Assembly (NCBI GenBank): GCA_025399215.1
Contig: MU621125.1
Location: 1-64,000, forward strand
From: Globomyces pollinis-pini
Taxonomy: Eukaryota; Chytridiomycota; Chytridiomycetes; Rhizophydiales; Globomycetaceae
Reading direction: 5' to 3'
DNA length: 64,000 nucleotides
The position numbers were made by a program, and so were the translations under genes. The stretch's first letter is position 1, and every line of letters starts with the position of its first letter. The notes below the pieces were generated by a model. That model was not told where the DNA came from and did no database searches. It saw nothing but the letters and a program-made list of their open reading frames with translations. Below are positions 32,536 through 44,397 of the stretch, piece by piece.

Positions 32536-34817
32536 ATGTCATTAACAACGGGAAGAATGGCAACGGGAACCAATCGAGGAACGACTGGGATGTTTCAAGG
32601 GAATTCTATTGGTCAAGGATTAGTTCCTACATCTTTATTACAAATTCCAGAAGGCAAAATAACTTCAACAATTTATTCATTTATACGTGATGGAAGATAT
32701 CATGATGTTATCAAAATATTGGCAAATGAAGGTAATTCTACAAAATCTCGTGCTGCTTTATCGTTATTGGGATATTGTTATTATCAGATTCAAGAATATT
32801 TTAATGCTTGTGATTGGTAAGCTGAAAGATTGTTTATGAATAGCTATGATGAATTGGTAAAACTTTTACCAGATGTCATTGAATATCGTTTATATTTGGC
32901 TCAATCTCTATTTAAATCTGGTCAATATGCTTTAGCACAAAAAGCTTGTAGTTCAGTTGATAGTCCAGAGTATTCACAACAGGTATTAAAGTATAAATTT
33001 GATAATGTTAGGTTATGAAGTTGGAAGCAGCAATAAGATATGAATCTGAAGATTATACGGGTTGTAAGATGATTATTGATCAAGCACCTCCTGATAGTCC
33101 AGATACAATGGCAAATCAAGCATGTTTACTTTTAAAAGAAGGTCAATATGAAGAAGCATGTAAATTATACTTGGAAGCTTCAAAAATTGTTGGATTTCGT
33201 CCAGATCTATCTTATGATATTGCCTTATGTTACTATTTGATGAAAGATTATGTATCATCATTAAAAAATATTGCCGAAATTATTGAAAGAGGTATTCGAG
33301 AACATCCGGAATTAAGTGTTGGAATGGCTACGGAAGGAATTGAAGTAAGAAGTGTAGGAAATTCACAATTATTACATCAAACTTATTTAGTGGAAGCATT
33401 TAATCTAAAAGCAGCAATAGAATATAATTTGAAAAATTATGAAGCTTCAAGAGAAGCATTAACAGATATGCCACCACGATTAGAACATGAATTAGATCAA
33501 ATCACATTACATAATCAAGCTTTGATGAATATGGAACAGGATCCTTCTTCAGGATTTGAAAAGTTGGGTTTTTTATTACAACAATCTCCTTGTCCTCAAG
33601 AAACTTTTGGAAATTTACTTTTACTCTATGTCAAATACGATTTTTTAGATTCTGCTGCTGATTTATTAGCTGAAAATTCACACATTGCTGCTACTTCTTT
33701 ATCACCTGTAAACCATATCCAACTCACACTATAGTATCTATACGACTTTTTAGATGCCACTTTATTAAAAAATACAGCACCAGAAGAAGCATACAAGAAA
33801 TTTGATGATTTAGCAGATAAACATATTGATGTATTAAGAAAATTAACAAAACAAGTTCAAGAAGCAAGATCAAATCATGATGAAGAAGTCTTGAAACGAG
33901 TTGTTCATGAATATGAAGATGCTGTCAATCGGTAAATCATCTCATCAACTTAATTCTCAGTTACATTCCAATCTTGATGGCACAAGCCAAAATTTATTGG
34001 GATATGGATAATTATCATATGGTTGAAAAAATATTTAGAAAATCTGTGGAATTTTGTAATGAACATGATTTATGGAAATTAAATGTTGCTCATGTTTTAT
34101 TTATGCAAGAAAATAAATACAAGGAAGCTATTTCATTTTATGAACCTGCAGTCAAAAAACAATACGATAATGTAATATCATTTTGAATGATTCATATTGA
34201 AATCTAGATTTTGGATGTGACTGCCATTGTATTGGCTAATCTATGCGTTTCTTATATCATGACAAGTCAAAATGAGGATGCAGAAGAGTTGATGAGACGA
34301 ATTGAAAAGGAAGAAGAACGAATCGCGTATGATGATCCTACTAAACGAACATATCATCTTTGTATCGTTAATTTGGTTATTGGCACTTTGTATTGTTCAA
34401 AGGGAAATTATGAATTTGGAATTTCTAGAATTATGAAATCATTGGAACCATTTAACAAGAAAGTAATCGATTTTAATGATACTAATTTGTAGTTGGGAAC
34501 GGATACTTGGTATTACGCGAAAAGATGCTTTGCTTCCCTATTCGAGACTCTTTCAAAACATATGATTATCTTGAAAGATTCGGTATTTACCGAAATCTTG
34601 GAATTTTTTGATGCTTGTGAATTGCATGGACGTAACATTCCTGGTATTCTTTGAAAAATACTCATTCATAGTCGTCATTGATCCTCTCTCACCTAATGCA
34701 AATCAAAGTCCGACAGGGCATCGTGGAGTGTATGATGTTATGATTGATGACACCGCCAACAATGTTAGCTCGGAAGCCAGATATTTAAAAAGTTTATTTC
34801 TTCGTCTTTACGAATAA
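32536..34817 (+). CDS. IFT70: Intraflagellar transport protein IFT70 (TTC30/DYF-1)
   Basis: Eight exons (32536-32816, 32844-32982, 33012-33707, 33735-33931, 33961-34171, 34208-34462, 34493-34643, 34672-34817) encode 691 residues, the normal length. TPR repeats fill the protein and conservation is strong: RAALSLLGYCYYQIQE, SLKNIAEIIERGIREHPELS, LVEAFNLKAAIEYNLKNYEA, ALTDMPPRLEHELD, LMAQAKIYWDMDNY, CVSYIMTSQNEDAEELM. IFT70 is an IFT-B core subunit needed to build the axoneme. Its presence shows the organism makes a flagellum. Introns are 27-36 nt. Confidence 0.96.
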
Positions 34818-34892
34818 TGTAACTTTAATGAATAAAAAAACGATTATAACTATAATCAATTGATCAAATGTGTTTATTACGATGAGATTTTT

Positions 34893-36248
34893 TTATTCTT
34901 CTTGTGCTAATTCATCTTCGGCAGCAGCACCTTCCCTAAGCTTTTGAACCTTAAGTAAGGCGGCCTTCTTATTTGCTGCAGTTTGGGTTGCTGAATTTTC
35001 ATCAAAGTACTTCTTCTTTTCTTCTAATGCTTCAAGAGTGGCAGGTACATCAGCAGTAGTCTTTGGGATAGCGATTTTAAGACCAGTTAATTGATCCATT
35101 AATTCAATATCCATTTTCAATGGCTTGGCATTTGGAGCAGTGGATGGTCGTTTCTTGCTCTTATTTTTCTTATTACCGAGGCAAAGGAAATCTTCCTCTC
35201 GGTCTTCCTTACGAGATAGCACAGTAGCACGAGCTGGGATGTCAGCATCAACCTTTCTGACGTTGGTGTTAACAGCGGCAGATGAAGATGTACTGTTTAC
35301 AGAACCTCCAAAGTGCTTAATAAGGGCATTGCAGAGAGCAATTTCTCCAGAAAATGCACTAATTTCTGCTTCTTCTAATTCTTTTTCAGCTAAAGCAACC
35401 AATTTAGCTTCCTTTTCAGCAGCACGTTGTTCTCTTTCTTCCTCCAGTTTCTTTTGACGTAATTCACGATCATATTGATACCAAGCATCTTGTTCAGCTT
35501 TGAAAGTGGTGAATACTTCGTTTTTAGCAGCCTTTAAGGTGTCCAATTCAGCTTGAATAGCTTTCTTCTCTTCCCACTTTTCATTAACGGCAGCAAAGGC
35601 AGCTTTAACTTTAGCATCTGCGGCATTTAAAGCTTCTTTAGCAGCATCAACTTGTGGGTCGAGTTCTTTGATTCCTTTGCTCAAAACATCTAATTCTGCA
35701 CGCAAAGTGTCCAACTTGAGTTTATCAGTTTCGATGGTGCTTGGTTTGCTAGCAGCTTCAATTAAAAGCTTCTTTTGTTTCTTTAAGTTGGAAATTTCTG
35801 CGACCAATCTTTTTTCTTCCATTAAAGTTGGAACACCTTTTTGTAGTTCCTTTTCCAAAGCACTAGTTGTTAATCACTTCATAAAACATGCCTGATTTGA
35901 ACTTCAACATCGTCAGCATTTTTGAAGCCTTGATTGCTTTTGGCCTTTTCAGTACCTTTCTTTAAACTTTGTTGAACAGCCTTTAATTGGTTAAGGGCAG
36001 TTGCCTTTTTAGAAGATAACTCTTGCTTTTGCTTCAACAATGAATCGAATACAGCACGTGCTTCATTCTTTTTGGCAAGAAGTGGGTTATTAGTATCTTT
36101 AGCAGGAACTTTGATTGCTTTTATCTTGGTGATTAAGTCATTGATTTTTTTGCTGTAATCATCCATAGACTGAAGGTTAGTAATATATTATTAGATCGTT
36201 TACTTGCTGGTATTGCTCCTTGTTTGGTCGTTGTGGTCTTCCACTCAT
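34893..36248 (-). CDS. BFR1: Bfr1-like coiled-coil mRNP/nuclear segregation protein
   Basis: Exons 36248-36204, 36169-35892 and 35862-34893 encode 430 residues, almost all charged coiled coil. Typical Bfr1 features are the N-terminal RPQRPNKEQYQQ...INDLITKIKAI, the central GIKELDPQVDAAKEALNAAD, FTTFKAEQDAWYQYDRELRQ, and a SAFSGEIALCNALIKHFGG segment. Bfr1 binds mRNPs and the ER surface in yeast. The last intron (35891-35863, 29 nt) begins with GC instead of GT; no GT site gives the right frame. The gene converges on IFT70 with 75 bp between stops. Confidence 0.8.
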
Positions 36249-36510
36249 TGGTAAATGTGAAAAAAAAAGTGAGGAAAATCCTTGAATTCAAGTATCAGCC
36301 ACTTCATACCAAATCAAACAAACGAACGGTTTAAAGTATTTTAATCAATGCGAGGGATCAAAAAGTCACGAAAGTGTGTGTTCATACAGGAAATGTCATT
36401 CGAATGCTTATCCTTGCAGTTACACGGTATTATGGAACGTGTATGTACAGTGTTTTCATTACAAAGTCTTATGAGGATCAATAATCGAAGGAGGTTACAA
36501 AAGTTTTTAT

Positions 36511-37232
36511 TTATTTTTTGAATTTTTCTAATTCTTTTTCTTTAACAGTCTTTGAAATTTCCTTCATTGCATCTCGACCTGTATTATATTCAACGTGGGT
36601 TTGATTCATTGGGTTCTCTGGTGACTTTTTCCACATCTTCTGTAAAAGTTCCTTTAATTGAGAAAGACGTAACGATGGGTTTTCAGCCTATTTGAATTAG
36701 TTTAATAACTAGTACCTTCAAAATTGGCATTTGAGTTTCTTCAAACTGAGCAAATGCTGCTTTCATTCTTCTTTCCGGATCTATTAATAATTAATATAAA
36801 ATTCGAAATACGTCTGTCCAATTCCAAGTCACCACCAGATTTATTAGTCAGAGATAACAAATCCAATGCACCATCAATACCAGATGCAGCATATTCACCA
36901 GAGTTAGGATTTACGTCAGTAATATCCTGTCTAATTGTGAATGCTGGCTTTTTGATTGGTGCATTCTTCTGTTTTATGGTAGGTTTTTTTGCAGATAGTT
37001 GGGCTTCCTCAGCAGCTAGAAGAGCATCTCTTTCCTGTTTCTTTCTTAATTGTTCCTGTTTCTTTTGTTCTTCCAATTCCTTCTTGTCCATCTTGGCAGC
37101 ACCTTGTTTCCATTGGTCTGCCTCTTTACGATCTTTTTCTGCTTGAGCTTTAGCATTCTTTGACTTTGCTGCTTCTGCTTTGCGTTCCTGTCCCGCTTCT
37201 TTTTTGGAATTTCCTCCTTTCTTTGGACCCAT
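36511..37232 (-). CDS. CCDC124: CCDC124 homologue
   Basis: Exons 37232-36812, 36780-36716 and 36687-36511 (introns 31 and 28 nt) encode 220 residues. A Lys/Glu/Gln-rich coiled-coil half starts MGPKKGGNSKKEAG. The conserved C-terminal half includes GIDGALDLLSL, HPERRMKAAFAQFEETQMP, RLSQLKELLQKMWKKSPENP and MNQTHVEYN. CCDC124 (related to yeast Lso2) binds idle ribosomes at the decoding and tRNA sites. Divergent from the TOE1 gene, with starts only 52 bp apart, so the two share a promoter region. Confidence 0.88.
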
Positions 37233-37284
37233 TTGTTCACAAAATATTCAAAAAATCTCCAGTTAGAATTTTTTATTCAATTCA

Positions 37285-38919
37285 ATGAAGCATCATATGA
37301 AAGATACAAGTCCGATCCAACCAGAAGTACCGAAACCAAAGATGAAATACGTTAGCTCAGTAGTAGATGCATCTTATAATATTGTCAATCGACACAATAT
37401 CGTAAGTTAAGAATTGTTCAATCTAATCTTAACTAGCTGACTCTATCATTAGCTATCAAGCAATCAATAATGCTGGCTGAATTCATTGCAATCGATATAG
37501 AATTTACAGGGTTGGGAGACATGAAGAAAACCAGAGACCAAAATATAGAGAATAGATATCTATCACTATCACAATTGGCCAAATCGCATGCTGTCAATGC
37601 TGTCGGATTATCAATCTTTGAAAGAAAATCAGATAATGAATACCATGTTCACAACTATCATTTTGTAATGTTATGTGCAAAAGATCATACAATATCTCCA
37701 TCATCAATGTCCTTTTTAGTTGAACATGGATTCGACTTCAATGATCAGTTTAGGAATGGAATCCCATATCATCCTGGAAATGATGTAGTGGTAAGTCATG
37801 TAAAGTGTAATTGGTTTAGTTGGACAGAGATGATATTCAACCGAACAGCGTATTCAGGAATTTGTTTATGGATATTATTTGTCAAGATTGCCCAGTTGTT
37901 ACCCATAGTATCTGCTTTGCCTTTTTAAATTCTTTAGATGGTCTATTAGATTTAGTATTTCTGTATCAATCGTTCTACGCCGAGTTACCTAGTACATTAT
38001 CGGTTTTCATTGCTGATTTAAGTGGAATGTTTACTGGAGGTATTTAGAGAATCCAGTATACTTACAAATATTAGGTATGGCAAGTATAAATTAACTTAAT
38101 AGGTGTATTTGATACCAAATACATTTCGGATTTTATCACCCGAGAATCTTCCTCATTCTTATCATATTTATATCGGAAATAGTAAAGCCAGTAAATTAAT
38201 TCAATAGTGAAAGAGCGGAAATAAATCAAAAGGCAGAGAAGCAGAATCACTTCCAGGTCACTATCAAAGACCCTATCCAGCATAAGCAAATTCAAACCAA
38301 GTTCAAGTAAACGTACAATATGGCTCATATTAGGTTATATCAGCTTGGCCTAGCACCAACTGTCAACAAACCTGTGATTAATAGTGGAAAGCCATTTTGT
38401 GAACAATATGCTGTAATGTTGAATCTATATTAATCGATTAAATAGTTTCATGGATTTTGCCAAGATGGAAAAGGTTGTATACAAAGTCATGATTTGGATA
38501 TTATACTTGATTTCGAATCTCAACCTCAAAGTCATATTAAAAAGAAATTGAAAGGAGAAGAAAAGAAATCCAAACCCGTTGTTGCAATGGATTCGGATCC
38601 CACTTTCAAAGGAGATGGAAAGAAAACCAAGGCAACTGTTGCAAATGAAAATGAATTAGCAAACCAAACTGATCAAGATATTCCCTTATTCGTGTCCAAA
38701 GCTAGTTTATTCAAGCAAGATCATTCAGCTTGTTTTGATGCGTACATGACTGGTTACATCTTTGCCCATCAACTCTTGACGGAAGATGAAGTATTAAAAT
38801 TTTGTAAGAATCGAATCTATCTCATTGGGAAACAAATGCCCTTGATAATTGAAAAGAGTAGATATTCCAATTTCAGTCAAAATCATCTTCTGAAAATGAA
38901 GAAACGAACGTTACTTTGA
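37285..38919 (+). CDS. TOE1: TOE1-like DEDDh 3'-5' RNA exonuclease with CCCH finger
   Basis: Eight exons (37285-37401, 37437-37790, 37820-37907, 37938-38039, 38103-38181, 38208-38306, 38334-38412, 38446-38919) encode 463 residues. Catalytic motifs: FIAIDIEFTGLG (Asp and Glu), VTHNGLLDLVFLYQSF (Asp), and HSACFDAYMTGY (His and Asp). A C-x7-C-x6-C-x3-H finger (CEQYAFHGFCQDGKGCIQSH) lies before the final part. TOE1 trims 3' tails of snRNAs and other small RNAs. Intron 4 (38040-38102) is 63 nt and splits into two intron-like units of 35 and 28 nt. Confidence 0.88.
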
Positions 38920-39227
38920 TTGTACAAATCTCAATGTAGTTTTATAAGTACTATCTTTCAAGGAGCTAAGCATTGAAATATTAATAAATAAACATGCAAT
39001 ATGAGTTTAAAGGTATAGAACGTTATGGAGATACGTAAATTGGTGTTAAAACATCACCAGTGTATGAATTACCATCAACAATCATCTAATTCAATAAAGT
39101 TCAACAAAATATTAAATGTAAATCGAACGAAAGATAAAGCGAGAAATATTGATTTATTTCCAACCAAAATAATCCAATTTAATCCTTTAAACCAGCAATG
39201 ATAACCTAACATATCAATACAACAAAA
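38920..39227. other. Intergenic, 308 bp
   Basis: Convergent gap between TOE1 and ATP15; no feature recognised. Confidence 0.4.
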
Positions 39228-39431
39228 TCAACATACACTATCACCCATTTTACCATCACTCCAAATAGCACGTTTCAAAGCAATTTCTTCACGTTTGATT
39301 GCAATAGCTTTAGCTTCAGGCACAAGGATGGATCGAAGAGTTCTAGCACCGATATTGGTGTATTGCAAATAACTTGGTTTAATATTCGTTGTTGCTTTTT
39401 ACCTGAATCCAGCTGCTCTCCAGAATGACAT
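39228..39431 (-). CDS. ATP15: Mitochondrial ATP synthase F1 subunit epsilon
   Basis: Exons 39431-39403 and 39372-39228 (30-nt intron) encode only 57 residues, the usual size for this central-stalk subunit. The start MSFWRAAGFSYLQYTNIGA fits the family pattern WRxAGxxYxxYxxI, followed by ARTLRSILVPEAKA and a short WSDGK tail. It stabilises the gamma/delta stalk of the F1 motor in the mitochondrion. The intron joins codon parts AG and T. Confidence 0.82.
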
Positions 39432-39866
39432 TTTAAGAAAAAAATTTGTCAATGAAAATTTTTACCCTTCAACTCCAATGGAAAGAAAGGTATTTGTAAA
39501 CCATTGGATTGAAAGGTTGAGTTTGATTTCATTTATTGGTGAATCAAATCGATATGTAATTAGCGTTTTTTTTTATACATGAGTTGATGGTAGACTCATA
39601 ATGGTAATATTCAGAGAACTATAGGTACTTTATTGTAAAGGAATATAAAGGAATATGAAAAAATTTAATAATAATGGACGATTTTTACAAAGATAAGTGA
39701 TAGTAATTTCAATAGGTGTAAACATGATCTATTGCTCAATATTACTATCATTCTAACGCAATAAAATCCTGAGAACAAATATGTCAATGTTGTTGCTATT
39801 TGTTTATAAAATCAAGCTTAAAAAACATTAAAAAATGGACGTGGAAAAAAGTTAATAACAAATAAA
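39432..39866. other. Intergenic, 435 bp
   Basis: Divergent promoter region between ATP15 and the gene at 39867. AT-rich; no feature recognised. Confidence 0.4.
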
Positions 39867-40597
39867 ATGGGACTTGCCTATGATCAACCAATCGAGCAGC
39901 AGGTAAAATACTCAATATCTCACAAAATTTGGTAGTTGGCAACGATAATGAAAGGGATTGTTAAATCTACCACAGATTCACTACAAAAACATCAATCAAA
40001 AGAAGTGGACCCCAACTTGATTGTCAACACTCTAGCAAAACATCAGCGTGTATTCCGTATTTAACTGTAATATTTTGATATTTTGTAGAAGGCTTGTTGG
40101 AATATTTGATTGTGACACCTCATCACCGTGATGCAGAGTCGGAAGATCATACTACATTATTTCAGCAACTGGGATCGCAGTTTCCACAACGCGAGTGGCA
40201 GAGGGAGTTGGAGCCCGCTGGAGAACCTGTGATTTCATTTGTGAGTTCTACGAATCAATCACCGAGGACTAATCGTGTCAATAATACACCTCCTACTCGT
40301 TCCAACAATCGATCTTTAAATCTTTCCAATTATCATGCAGCCAGTATGGCCCACGCCAATTACCTATCACAACGTCGAAATGCTATCGCGCTCAATTCAG
40401 CTGACTTGCAACTATTTCATCAACGATTGGATATGGGTTCATTAGATTTCCAGGCTCTTGGCGTCTCTAGTCGATCTCCCACACCGCCGCGATTGCCTGC
40501 TCGAGCACCGTTACAGACCTCACAGACTTCGGTAGTTTATACTGATCAGGATACGGTAGATGCTGTTCCCCATGTTAATACAATGTTTGGACGATAG
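39867..40597 (+). CDS. Hypothetical protein, helical N-terminus and disordered tail
   Basis: Exons 39867-39902, 39936-40047 and 40089-40597 (introns 33 and 41 nt) encode 218 residues. The N-terminal 75 residues look helical and conserved in style (LATIMKGIVKSTTDSLQ, then GLLEYLIVTPHH). The rest is rich in Ser, Thr, Pro, Asn and Arg and is probably disordered. No family recognised. Joins are supported by frame only. Confidence 0.5.
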
Positions 40598-40727
40598 TTC
40601 TCAACAATTTGTTTGAATAAAAAATTAGACATGCAACAATTTGCTATTTGATCTGATTATTTCAATAGTACTGATTAGACCTTAATGTTTTAGTTTGTAG
40701 AAGTTTTTTTAAAAAGAAACGACTATA

Positions 40728-41843
40728 TTAATAAGATAAACCTTTACGTTTAGGTTTTCCACTATCGACACGATCATATCCAACCACATTCACGATAGAC
40801 GAAACCATATGATTTCGAATCAAGTAATCGTAAACAGTCTGTAACAGGTAATAAGTGATGATAAAGATGGACACGTATTGGATCCAAGCGTTTTTGAGAA
40901 CTTGTAGTACTCCAGGTTGGTATTCAATGGTTTGTGTTGGGTTACGCACATGTATGGTGATTTGGAAATGGTTGTTTTGGGGGCGTGGGAAATGCCAAGT
41001 CGGGATGTGATCGAAATGGGTTTGAACTAGAGATGAGTGGTTATCTGATTACAATTGCGATCAAGGTATGATGATAGGATGTTTGTCCATGTGAGTTGGT
41101 TAATGGAAGGGCGATAGAAGGATAAGAAGGGAAAGACTGGGGCAGTGATTGAATAGTCCAAAGATTCAGTCATCAGTTCCAACTGTTTTATGTTAAGGGT
41201 TCCTGTCGTAGTTATTCCAGCTCCGTTTAGAGGAGAAGTATGTTGTAAATAGATCATCCCTTCCGATTTCATTCTTACACGAGACTACGATAAAATTGGT
41301 GTGAGGTTACGTTAAGAGTGATCGAAAGACCGATTGCTATTTGAAAGTTGTGTATTGATTCGGTAGGTAATACAGGGATACTACAAGGTTTGAATGGTAT
41401 TACAATTTACCTCATATTGATCCAAAACTCATCAACGATACCATCAGCATTATTATCTATATCCCAAGTCTGTGAATAATAAATCGGGTTTATGAATACC
41501 TTAATGGTTGGTACGCGAACGAGTTGATTTTGATGTAAAGTGATATCAGTGTTTGAGCAATAAAATAGATCAATAGCAGATTGATCGATAGTCGAGTATC
41601 CTTGTAAAGAAGTGATGAAAGAGTTTGAGAGTACGACTGAAGGTTGTTCTCTAAAAGAGTTTAATTTTAGCCAAAAAGCTAATTGTTTATGAAGGAATGA
41701 ATACCATTTGACGAGTACGCGATTGCCAAGGGTGATAAGAGAACTGCTAACAAGAAGAGCAAGTATAAGAGAGCAGATATTGAGCAAGGTTGAACCGAAT
41801 AAGTTTTGAAAGCAATATTACGAGAGTGGATGACGAAAGTCAT
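40728..41843 (-). CDS. TMEM231: Transition-zone protein TMEM231
   Basis: Five exons (41843-41705, 41678-41411, 41380-41311, 41284-41053, 41026-40728) encode 335 residues. The first membrane helix is at about residues 25-40, followed by FWLKLNSFREQPSV. A beta-rich luminal domain contains the DNNADGIVDEFW block. Late landmarks are IEYQPGVLQVLKNAWIQYVS and a second membrane helix before a basic tail. TMEM231 belongs to the B9/MKS complex that gates the base of cilia. All introns are 26-30 nt. This is independent evidence for a true cilium with a transition zone. Confidence 0.85.
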
Positions 41844-42310
41844 TGAGAGGTAAAGAAATCACATGATGAGGAAAAGGCATTACTGCATTAGTGTTATTTG
41901 AGGTGGAATGAATAGCAATAACAGCCAGATCAAGTTACTAGGAAGGCCTTATGAATCATACAAGTTACTCTCAGTAGCAGAGGCACTTGTGATAATCCAT
42001 TCTACGTATAAATATCAAGATTTATTAACAATAAAAAGCGCAAGAAATACAAATGTTAACGTCAACAAAAGCAAGTAGAAAGTAACGTTGGCTTAGCCCA
42101 AGTTCTTTAGGTACAGTGGCGTAAAGAGTCATTGGATTGTGAGAAGGGAAGGGAACCGTAGTAGTATTATTACAAGGTACTAATATTAGTCGTTATGGGT
42201 AGTTGTTAGCTAACAATAACTTTATTGGCACCTACTAGTGAATGGTGGTTGTGTTTTGCGTGTACTGTGGGCTTTGTGTTTTTTCTTCGCCCATTTCTTT
42301 TTACTTTAAA
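41844..42310. other. Intergenic, 467 bp
   Basis: Divergent promoter region for TMEM231 and the C2H2 factor; no gene or RNA recognised. Confidence 0.4.
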
Positions 42311-44277
42311 ATGTACCATTCTCCTACTTCAGCAACGGCTGTATCCGTTAAAACTGAACACTTGCCAACCAATCCTAACAATTGCTCCACTACTGCATAT
42401 AGCAATCCTAGCTCAAATACTCTCCCAGTCATACTATCTTCCGATCCTCCCATATCTACCACACCATTCAATACGATGCAGGCTTACTACTTTTGCAATC
42501 AGTTTTCAACCCTAAAGTTCTCTTTTTCTATTGAATCCGTATTAGCTAATTTATCCTCATCGATTCCTGCCAATTCAATAATTGAAGACTCAGACTCTTT
42601 TGATAAACTAATCAACTTACTCAGTCTATTGGGTTGCTCGGAGTTCATTCATTCCCTTAAGCTCTCGCTTGAAAGCTTACGTTTTGGGCTATTCCCTTCA
42701 ACTTTGGTCGCACAAAACTCACCTGAGCCCCACTTAAAGGTCGAACAAAATCATAAAATCACAATGCAAAGAAATACAAGCAGCAAGGAAGGATTGTTTA
42801 GTAACATCGATAGTTCCCTCGAGACTGAAAATGTTGAAATGTTAACAAAATCTCCTCTTAATAGCAATACGACTCATGTAAATCTAAATCAAGTCACCAA
42901 TACTAATCACAAATTAACTGCTACCGATTCGGCAAGCCAGAATATTACAAATCATTCTCACCTATACATATCTCCTACTTCAAACTTTGCCTCTCCATCT
43001 CATGTGCTGCAAACACACCCTATCGAATACAGCAGTCCTACATTACCAGAAGCGATTGAAAATCACAACCAAATTGGTTTGAACTGTGTAGAACATGCAA
43101 GTGAATCCATCCAGAGTCCAACACCAGTAGAAAGTAAAGTACTCAAGCTTGCTTCCCCAAGCAGAGATCCTGGTTCTGATTCTTTTCAATTGCCCCACAT
43201 CGAAAGCTTTAGCACAAGGGTAGCTCCTACAAAAGTCATCACACAAGAGCCGAACTCGCTCTGTTCCTCGAGTTTGAATACGTGGCCAGTACCCCAATCT
43301 AGTACATCCATAGGTTCAAGGTTTCAATCATGTATGAATAGCTCTAAATCTCCACTGAACTCACATATAAATTATGGGAAGAGAGATGTTGATATGTCCA
43401 CATCAAATCTCGAGTCTCAAAAGTATTTAATATGTACCACTAACTTGTAGCAAATTGGGAATTCATGCACTGGGTGCACCATATTCTTACACATATGATA
43501 CTAATGAGTCTGATAAAGGTCAATACGCAAGTCAAAGTACACCGCAGGTTCAAAACCGATTAGAGTTACTGGCTGATGCAATAGCAACACATCCAACTCA
43601 ATATTACAATACAAAGTCTAATTGCAATGATAGTGTCGAATCAACTTCAAACAGAACGTAATGTGAATATTTTAATTGTTTTAGACATGCTATTTCTGTG
43701 GAATCGTTAATGTGTTCAAACATTAGCAAATCCAATCATTTACCTCGAAAAAGTAAAGTTCCTAGTCCACACTCGACAAATACGAACGCATATCAAAGAG
43801 AAAGCCATTCTTCAGATTCCGATACCCAAACCACATCCGCCGCGAACTTCAACAATGAAACCCCAGTAGAAGATCACGACATACCAATAAAAAAGATCCG
43901 TCTGGACGGCAATACATTTTACGAATGCACATACGAAAACTGTCAAAAACGTAAGATATCTTCAACTAATGTATTATAGGATTCACCAGACCATACAATC
44001 TAAAATCACATTTCCGAGCTCAACATACATCGGACCGACCCTACGCTTGCACGGAATGTCCATTCAAATTTGCTAGAAAGTATGACATGCTACGACATAC
44101 CAAAATACACAAGTAAACACATTTCAATTAACAGATAGAGGAACACGCGAATACAAGTGTCAGTATTGTCGGAAAGAGTTTGGAAGAAAGGAGCATTTAC
44201 GCAATCATCTTCGAGATGTACAATCTGGAAAGAAATCATATTGCTCTGGTGTCAAACAAATCCCCATTTCAACTTGA
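42311..44277 (+). CDS. C2H2 zinc-finger transcription factor, paralogue A
   Basis: Five exons (42311-43422, 43451-43657, 43685-43950, 43980-44112, 44139-44277) encode 618 residues. About 500 N-terminal residues are Ser/Asn/Thr-rich and disordered. The C-terminal fingers are CTYENCQKRFTRPYNLKSH, CTECPFKFARKYDMLRHTKI and a third CQYCRKEFGRKEHLRNH whose final histidine is not evident. The first finger is split by an intron inside the codon after CQK, exactly as in the gene at 53187. Probably a nuclear transcription factor; target unknown. Confidence 0.8.
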
Positions 44278-44397
44278 TTTAATTTTTTTGCATCAATTTT
44301 AAAATTCAAATATAATGTATATCGCTTTACTTTTTATTGACATCAATATATTCAGTGTATGCAATGATTAAATAGACTAGAGCATGGTGGGTATGAT

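Noticed and set aside
35125..35895. Plus-strand open frames of 75-110 codons
   Set aside because: Antisense to the BFR1 coiled coil; composition (Ser/Leu/Phe-rich) is that of reversed Lys/Glu codons.
43434..43450. A 17-nt intron in C2H2 paralogue A
   Set aside because: The donor at 43423 gives a 28-nt intron with a normal branch site and the correct frame.
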